The translations under genes were made by a program, and so were the position numbers. Source: Miscanthus floridulus (Eukaryota; Streptophyta; Magnoliopsida; Poales; Poaceae). From it: a DNA stretch of 64,000 nucleotides. Shown in pieces: positions 58,203-64,000 of the stretch (its first letter is position 1; each line of letters starts with the position of its first letter). Location: the NCBI RefSeq assembly GCF_019320115.1, contig NC_089591.1, forward strand, positions 17,028,502 to 17,092,501, in the 5' to 3' direction. The notes beneath the pieces were generated by a model. It ran no database searches. It had not been told where the DNA came from and saw only the letters and a list, made by a program, of their open reading frames with translations.

Positions 58203-60219
58203 CCATCCAGATACTAGGGTAATATTTCTTTAAATATTTTCCATTTAATGCTCTAGGAAACACAACCCCTTTGAGGGTTTCTAAAATATATGCGTTACTA
58301 GGAACAGACTGATTTATCCGATATGGACCTTCCCAATTAGGAGACCACTTTCCAAACTTTGAACTTGTAGTCCCAATCGGTAAAACCAATTTCCAGACCA
58401 AATCTCCATCAGCAAACTCCTTTATCTTCACCTTCTTGTCATACCATCTGGCTACTCTTTTCTTATTTTCTTCGATGCTAACTAAAGCCCTTAACCGATG
58501 ACCCGCCACATCTTCCAACTCATCCTTCATAAGAGTATTATAATCATCGGCTATCAGCTGATCTTGAGAACGTATTCGCCTAGAGCCAACTTTAATTTCC
58601 CAAGGCAATACTGCATCGTGTCCATATACTAACTGATAAGGCGTTACTTTGGTTGCACCATGACATGACATCCGATATGACCACAAGGCTTCATTTAATA
58701 CTGTATGCCACCTCCTAGGATTTTCTTCAATTTTGCGCTTAATGAGTTTGATGATCCCTTTGTTAGAAGCCTCAGCTTGACCATTAGCTTGAGCATAATA
58801 TGGAGAAGAATTTAAAACTTTAATTCCCATACCTACAGCAAACTCATCAAATTCTCCTGATGTAAACATAGTGCCCTGATCGATAGTGATAGTCTGAGGA
58901 ATACCAAATCGGTAAACAATATGCTCTTTCACAAAATCAATCATATTAACCGATGTCACCCTTTTCAAAGGAATTGCCTCAACCCATTTTGTGAAATAAT
59001 CGGTAGCAACCAGAATAAATTTATGTCCCTTACTCGATGGCGGATAAATCTGACCAATGAGATCAATAGCCCATCCCCGGAACGGCCATGGTTTGATTAT
59101 AGGGTTCATAGCCGATGCAGGCGCTCTTTGAATATTACCAAACTTTTGACATCCCTGACATCCTTTAAAATATTTAAAACAATCTTCAAGAATAGTCGGC
59201 CAATAGTATTCATTCCTTCTGATCATCCACTTCATTTTGAAAGCCGATTGATGCGCACCACACACTCCCTCATGAATTTCACCCATCAAAGTTTTCGATT
59301 CATCACTGCCAACACATCTGAGTAAAACTCCATCTATAGTTCGATAATATAATTCATCATCGAGGAGCACATACTTGGTAGCTTGGAACCTTATACGTCT
59401 TTCAACCTTTTTATATGGATCCTTTAAATAATCGACAATCTCCTTTCTCCAGTCATCGGTATTAACTACCGATGTTAGCACTTCCTGAATAAGTTGATAC
59501 CCTGAAGCATGCTGAGCTAGTCGATTAGCTTCCTCATTATGCAATCGAGAGATATGTTCAAGACGAAAATCTCTAAACCCTTTCAACAATTGCAAACATT
59601 TTTCATAATACGAAATCAAAGCTTCACTTCGGCATTCATAAAGTTTAGCCAATTGATTTATAACTAGCATAGAATCACCAAAGATTTCAACAGCATCGGC
59701 ACATATCTCCTTCAGTAATTCTAACCCTTTTACCAAGGCTTGGTATTCAGCCTGATTATTCGTCGACGTAGCAACAATCGGTAATGAAAACTCATACTTC
59801 CTTCCTTGAGGTGAAATTAACACAATGCCGATACCTGCTCCTTCACCACATGTGGACCCATCGAAGAAAAGTGTCCAGGGAGCAACCTCCAAAGAGTCCA
59901 CTGAATCATAATGCTGAGTGACAAAATCAGCCATCACTTGCCCTTTAACTGCCTTAGTTGATTCGTAACGTAGTTCAAATTCTGATAATGCTAAAATCCA
60001 CTTGCCGATTCTACCACTTAATATCGGCATCGACAGCATATACTTGACTACATCGTCTTTGCATATGACCGTACATTCGGCAGATAACAAATAATGCCTT
60101 AATTTGACACACGAAAAGTATAAACATAGACATAACTTTTCGATGGCCGAATACCTCATCTCAGCATCCACTAGTCTTCTGCTCAAATAATAAATAACAC
60201 GTTCTTTCCCTTCAAATTC
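58203..60219 (-). CDS. Element H pol C-terminal part: RNase H, second (archaeal-like) RNase H, integrase
   Basis: In transcription order: the end of the first RNase H/connection region (RRLVDAEMRYSAIEKLCL, LRHYLLSAE); a second RNase H with FFDGSTCGEGAGIGIVL, NNQAEYQALVKGLELL and FGDSMLVINQL, typical of Tat-lineage elements; integrase with His/Cys finger (H...H, CQGCQKFG) and core D-D-E (WAIDLIG, ITIDQGTMF, ANGQAEASNK). No chromodomain follows. The last residues (PSIWMDA) run into F's LTR at 58202; before F inserted, a TAA supplied by 33461-33463 would have followed at once. Separated from RT only by TAA at 60220-60222 in the same frame. No internal stop in 670 codons. Confidence 0.9.
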
Positions 60220-61431
60220 TTAAATAAGAGCTGAACCGATAACTGTATCATCAGTTGATAAATATAACCTGAAAGGCTTCCCGTGTTGAGGTGGAACTAG
60301 CACTGGAGGATTTGTTAAATATTTCTTAATTTCATCGAGGGCTAACTGCTGCTCAGCTCCCCATACAAATTCCTGATCGGCTTTCAATTTAAGTAATGGA
60401 CTGAAAGCCTTGATCTTACCCGACAGATTAGATATGAATCTTCTAATGAAATTAATCTTACCAACCAACGATTGTAATTCAGTCTTATTGGCAGGAGCAA
60501 CCACCTTGCTAATTGCATCAATAGACTTCCTACTGATTTCGATGCCCCACTGATGCACCATAAAACCCAAGAATTGACCTGCCGATACACCAAATGCACA
60601 TTTATTAGGATTCATCTTCAATCCATGCTTCCTTGTGCACTCCAATATCTTTCGTAGATCGACTAGATGTTTTGTGATATCTTCAGACTTAATCACCACA
60701 TCATCAATGTAGATCTCCACCAATGTGCCGATGTATTCATGAAAAATAAAGTTCATAGCTCTTTGATAAGTAGCACCGGCATTTTTCAAGCCAAACGTCA
60801 TGACTACCCACTCAAACAACCCTACATGACCTGGACATCTGAAAGTGGTCTTGGGAATATCTTCTTCAGCCATGAATATTTGATTGTAGCCTGCATTACC
60901 ATCCATAAAGTTGATAATTTGATGTCCGGCTGTAGCATCAATCAATAAATCAGCAATCGGCATTGGATAGCCATCCATCGGTGTGGCTCTGTTGAGATTC
61001 TTGAAATCAATACAAACACGAAGTTTTCCATTTTTCTTATAAACAGGAACCACATTAGAGATCCATTCTGTATATCGACACTGCTGAATAAACTTTGCCT
61101 CAATTAATTTAGTTATTTTGGCCTTAATATCAGGAAGTATATTAGGGTTGCATCGGCGCACTGGCTGCTGATGTGGCCGAAATCCAGACTTGATAGGTAA
61201 CCGATGTTCAACTACCGATCGGTCTAACCCAGGCATCTCAGTATAATCCCAAGCAAAACAATCTTTATACTCTTTTAACACATTAATTATTTGCTGCTTA
61301 CACTTGGAATCTAACTTAACACTAATAAAAGTAGGTCTTGGCCTATCGCCATCACCGATATCTACTTCTACTAAATCATCTGCCGATGTGAACCCTTGAC
61401 CTAATTTTCCATCATCGGCAAACCTATCCAT
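60220..61431 (-). CDS. Element H reverse transcriptase, ends at an in-frame stop
   Basis: 403 codons from ATG 61431. Seen: PIKSGFRPHQQPVRRCNP, then VVPVYKKNGKLRVCIDFKNLN, MDGNAGYNQI, WVVMTFGLKNAGATYQRAM, active site IYIDDVVIKS, FLGFMVHQWGIE and the start of the RNase H-type region (PFRLYLSTDDTVIGSALI) before TAA 60220-60222. The next codons continue the same domain, so the stop is a point mutation. The start ATG shares its A with the TAA stop of gag-protease (TAATG), in a different frame. The Tat-type 'VYKKNGKLRVCIDFKNLN' motif differs from the chromovirus type in F and I. Confidence 0.9.
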   Translation of the reverse strand: MDRFADDGKLGQGFTSADDLVEVDIGDGDRPRPTFISVKLDSKCKQQIINVLKEYKDCFAWDYTEMPGLDRSVVEHRLPIKSGFRPHQQPVRRCNPNILPDIKAKITKLIEAKFIQQCRYTEWISNVVPVYKKNGKLRVCIDFKNLNRATPMDGYPMPIADLLIDATAGHQIINFMDGNAGYNQIFMAEEDIPKTTFRCPGHVGLFEWVVMTFGLKNAGATYQRAMNFIFHEYIGTLVEIYIDDVVIKSEDITKHLVDLRKILECTRKHGLKMNPNKCAFGVSAGQFLGFMVHQWGIEISRKSIDAISKVVAPANKTELQSLVGKINFIRRFISNLSGKIKAFSPLLKLKADQEFVWGAEQQLALDEIKKYLTNPPVLVPPQHGKPFRLYLSTDDTVIGSALI

Positions 61432-63044
61432 TAAAACTCTTCTTCAGAACCGACTGCTTGGATCGGTGGAATTTCATAATCAGCAACTCTAAGGAACTCT
61501 TTTTCCCAAGCTTCTCCTGATATGCATTTAGTTCGCTCATAAGTATCTGACTCTGCCAATGCGATGATATAAGAAGAATCACCAGGGACAACCTCAATCT
61601 TATCCACAATCCACTGTACGAGGCATTGATGCATTGTAGAAGGAACACAACAATTAGCATGAATCCAATCCCTCCCTAGAAGCAGATTATATGCACCCTT
61701 GCCATTAATAACAAAGAACATCGTCGGTAAGGTTTTGCTGCCGATGGTCAATTCAACGCATACTGCCCCTTTAGCCGGTGACACATTGCCTTCAAAATCT
61801 TTCAGCATCATATCAGTTTTGGTCAAGTCTTGATCTCCCTTACCAAGTTTCCGATACATCACATAAGGCATAATATTAATCGCAGCCCCTCCATCAATAA
61901 GTACCTTAGACACAGGCTGCCCATCAACTCTGCCCTTCACAAACAAAGCCTTAAGATGCTGTCTCTCGTCATTGGTAGGTTTCTCAAAAACAGCCATCAT
62001 TGGATCTAGTGTCAACTGAGCTACTTGATTAGAGAGAACAACTTCTTCCTCATTATCAGATAGTGCCAAAAATTCCATCGGCAACATGAATACCATATTA
62101 ACATCTGCCGATGGACCCTTATTTTTGTGTTTTACTTGCCACTGCTGATGACCGGACCTCTCATTGGAGGAATTTTCCTCTTGGTATAAATCCTCCTGAC
62201 GCTCACGTTGCATCCTCCTTCTTTGTGTCTTTGTTAGACCCTCCGGGCACCATCGAGGAAACTTGGTTTTCCAAACCGGCTGATAACAGGTCCTAGTTGA
62301 TTCTACACGGCGTATATTAGGGTCCCTGTAGAATATTTCCTCATTGGGAACTCTTGCATTTGCCATTTCCTCAAGCTCCTCTTGATTCCTTGGAAAATAT
62401 CCAGTGCGTTTACCAAGCCTTTCATGTACACTAAGTCTACCCCCCAGCCGATCATGCACTGATGCTCTGCTTCTGATCGGCTCATTGATAAATAAACCCT
62501 GATTGCCAGGTTGAAATCTTCTTCCTGACCGATTGATCCCATAATAACCATTGCACTCAGGGCAATTTTCAACAGTTGGCAATTTAATACCTTCTTCCCA
62601 GCAATGGATAAAAAATGGGCACCTCCAATGATCTTTATGCCGATGCCATTCTTCCCGACATCTTTCTTCTTGCTGTTGTCGATATCGATCATTACGCTGA
62701 CGCCAACCCTCCTGCTGCCTTCGATGAGTAATCACAATGCCAGGTCGAGGAGGTTTTTTGGAACTACTGCTTTCTCCCAGCAAACCCTTACTTTTTGCAT
62801 CATCGGTAGTTATCCGATGTTGGGGATCCACTGATGCGTTTTTCTCAGCAGCCTCGGACGTCAATACCTTGGTCTTCCCTTTGGCCTCTAACGTATTTGC
62901 TGGAAAAGGGTGTTGATCAATTTTCATTGGCCTCTGGGCATTGGAAGTACCAAACTTAATTCTCCCAGATTCAATAGCCGATTGTAACTGTTGCCTGAAC
63001 ACCTTGCACTCATTTGTACTGTGTGTGAAGTTGCATTGTGCCAT
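61431..63044 (-). CDS. Element H gag C-terminus and aspartic protease
   Basis: 537 codons. The true start is upstream in another frame (see 62924-63901). Order: STNECKVFRQQLQSAIESGRIKFG; a long basic Gln/Arg-rich region; a Cys/His cluster CPFFIHCWEEG...CPEC, characteristic of grass Tat gag proteins; a second basic region; the protease with ALFVKGRVDGQPVSKVLIDGGAAINIM (active-site D-G-G-A rather than the commoner D-S/T-G-A) and LLLGRDWIHAN. It ends at TAA 61431-61433, overlapping the RT ATG. Confidence 0.85.
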   Translation of the reverse strand: MAQCNFTHSTNECKVFRQQLQSAIESGRIKFGTSNAQRPMKIDQHPFPANTLEAKGKTKVLTSEAAEKNASVDPQHRITTDDAKSKGLLGESSSSKKPPRPGIVITHRRQQEGWRQRNDRYRQQQEERCREEWHRHKDHWRCPFFIHCWEEGIKLPTVENCPECNGYYGINRSGRRFQPGNQGLFINEPIRSRASVHDRLGGRLSVHERLGKRTGYFPRNQEELEEMANARVPNEEIFYRDPNIRRVESTRTCYQPVWKTKFPRWCPEGLTKTQRRRMQRERQEDLYQEENSSNERSGHQQWQVKHKNKGPSADVNMVFMLPMEFLALSDNEEEVVLSNQVAQLTLDPMMAVFEKPTNDERQHLKALFVKGRVDGQPVSKVLIDGGAAINIMPYVMYRKLGKGDQDLTKTDMMLKDFEGNVSPAKGAVCVELTIGSKTLPTMFFVINGKGAYNLLLGRDWIHANCCVPSTMHQCLVQWIVDKIEVVPGDSSYIIALAESDTYERTKCISGEAWEKEFLRVADYEIPPIQAVGSEEEF

Positions 63045-63901
63045 TTGCAGTACAAGATCTTCTTCAACTCTTCTGCTGATGGGATCACATGATTAGGTGA
63101 CAGCTTAATTTGGCCCTCTTGAAGCAGAAGATCAAATATTTTGTCAGCCTTGGTGATATCAAAGGTAAACTTTTCTGGCTCTTTTTGACCAAAGGGACAA
63201 GATATCGGCTTTTTATTCTTAACCCACTCAGCTAAGCCGATAACTGGTTCTTCATCAGAATCAAAATCTCCTACTTCTTCAACAAATGATACCTTTTTAC
63301 TCCAATTCTTTTTAGGTTCAAAAACCCTAGTATCTTGATCGGAGATCCTTTGCACAAGATGACTGAGGCTTTCAAATTCCTGAGAAGCATATCTGTCTTT
63401 AAGGTGTGGCAATAACCCTTGGAAAGCCAGATCGGCAAGCTGCCGATCATCCAGCACCAGACTGTAGCACTTATTTTTTACATCTTGTAGTCTTTGCACA
63501 AAGCTCTCTACCAATTCATCATTGCGCTGTCTCAATTTTACTAAATCGATAAGCTTCTTTTCATGGATTCCAGCAAAGAAATACTTATGAAATTGTTTTT
63601 CTAGATCAACCTAGGTAATAATAGAATTTGGTGGTAATGAAATGAACCACGTAAATGCTGATCCAGACAAAGATGATGAAAATAATCAAACTCTTAATTC
63701 ATCTCTGCTAGCTGCCTCTCCACATTGAATAATGAAGCGATTGACGTGTTCCATTGTTGATGTGTCATCCTGCCCAGAGAATTTAGTGAAATCTGGTACC
63801 TTGTACCGATTTGGGAGAGGAATTAAATCATATGCAGGAGGATATGGAGTCCGATAAGAATAAGTATTGACCTTGGGCTTTATCCCAAACTGATCCTTCA
63901 T
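62924..63901 (-). pseudogene. Element H gag N-terminal part, two stops and a frameshift
   Basis: The frame runs from at least 63901 (MKDQFGIKPKVNTYSYRTPYPP, FTKFSGQDDTSTMEHVNRFIIQCG) through TGA 63686-63688 and TAG 63611-63613 to LRQRNDELVESFVQRLQDVKNKC, DLAFQGLLPHLKDRY and LYCKWHNATSH, matching the capsid region of Tat gag. Near 63025 the frame is lost: a CA dinucleotide run appears two bases longer than the protein needs, moving the STNECKVF continuation into the frame of 61431-63044. Sequence from 63902 to 64000 is further gag upstream, Tyr/Pro-rich, with stops. Confidence 0.8.
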
Positions 63902-64000
63902 AATTTCTGCTATCCTATAGGAGGATATGCAGGAGGATATGACGAACTGGCTGAATTTCTATAGGAAGTGCCTGCTGATATCCCTCCACATATCTTTGTG

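Larger units (their letters stand above)
58203..64000 (-). mobile_element. Element H, coding portion (Tat-lineage Ty3/gypsy), continues past right edge
   Basis: Minus-strand gag, protease, RT, two RNase H-like domains and integrase without a chromodomain, the order and domain content of the Tat lineage. The 5' LTR lies beyond 64000. It is joined to 28784-33468 across element F. Confidence 0.88.

Overview
The window is repeat DNA from a plant nuclear genome. I recognise it as grass-type (Poaceae, probably Panicoideae such as the sugarcane/sorghum/Miscanthus group; that placement is by familiarity, not computation). I see no ordinary single-copy host gene, no rRNA or tRNA gene and no bacterial-type feature. 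Nearly every base belongs to an LTR retrotransposon, mostly Ty3/gypsy with very long LTRs (3.3-5.0 kb).

Layout from left to right. (1) 1-9310: element A, minus strand, LTRs about 3.8 kb, internal part only 2.76 kb with decayed gag/pol; its left end lies outside the window. (2) 9311-16324: right half of element B, minus strand, a 5.0-kb 5' LTR plus a decayed extra ORF; A sits in B's interior. (3) 16325-24925: a minus-strand LTR (E) split by a plus-strand solo LTR (K, 18304-22959) of B's family, so B's LTR and K form large inverted repeats. (4) 25383-28783: element G, plus strand, 0.88-kb LTR, a gag-like ORF and no pol. (5) 28784-64000: element H, a Tat-lineage Ty3/gypsy element on the minus strand, inserted 18 bp into G's 3' LTR. 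Its 3' LTR and an antisense, intron-containing plant-mobile-domain gene lie at 28784-33468; its integrase, RNase H, RT, protease and gag lie at 58203-64000. (6) 33469-58197: element F (chromovirus, minus) inserted at the very end of H's pol, target duplication TGCAT. (7) 40925-52693: element I (chromovirus, minus) inserted in F's gag, target duplication TAAAT.

G > H > F > I is therefore a four-level nest. By eye the two F LTRs differ at roughly 45 sites and the two I LTRs at roughly 25, which agrees with F being older than I.

Most interesting content: F carries, between its 5' LTR and gag, an uninterrupted 189-codon ORF whose first 22 residues closely imitate the histone H3 tail (MARAKMTPRKSTGPKG...), followed by a coiled coil and an acidic tract. 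F also encodes a chromodomain-type integrase tail. B has a decayed relative of this ORF. Second, H carries an antisense gene with its own TATA box and five short phase-0 introns. Third, several unrelated-looking LTR families share a short hairpin block (GAGTAC...GTACTC) and a small acidic ORF ending in Gly-Lys-Pro. Fourth, H is saturated with the hexamer GCCGAT/ATCGGC.
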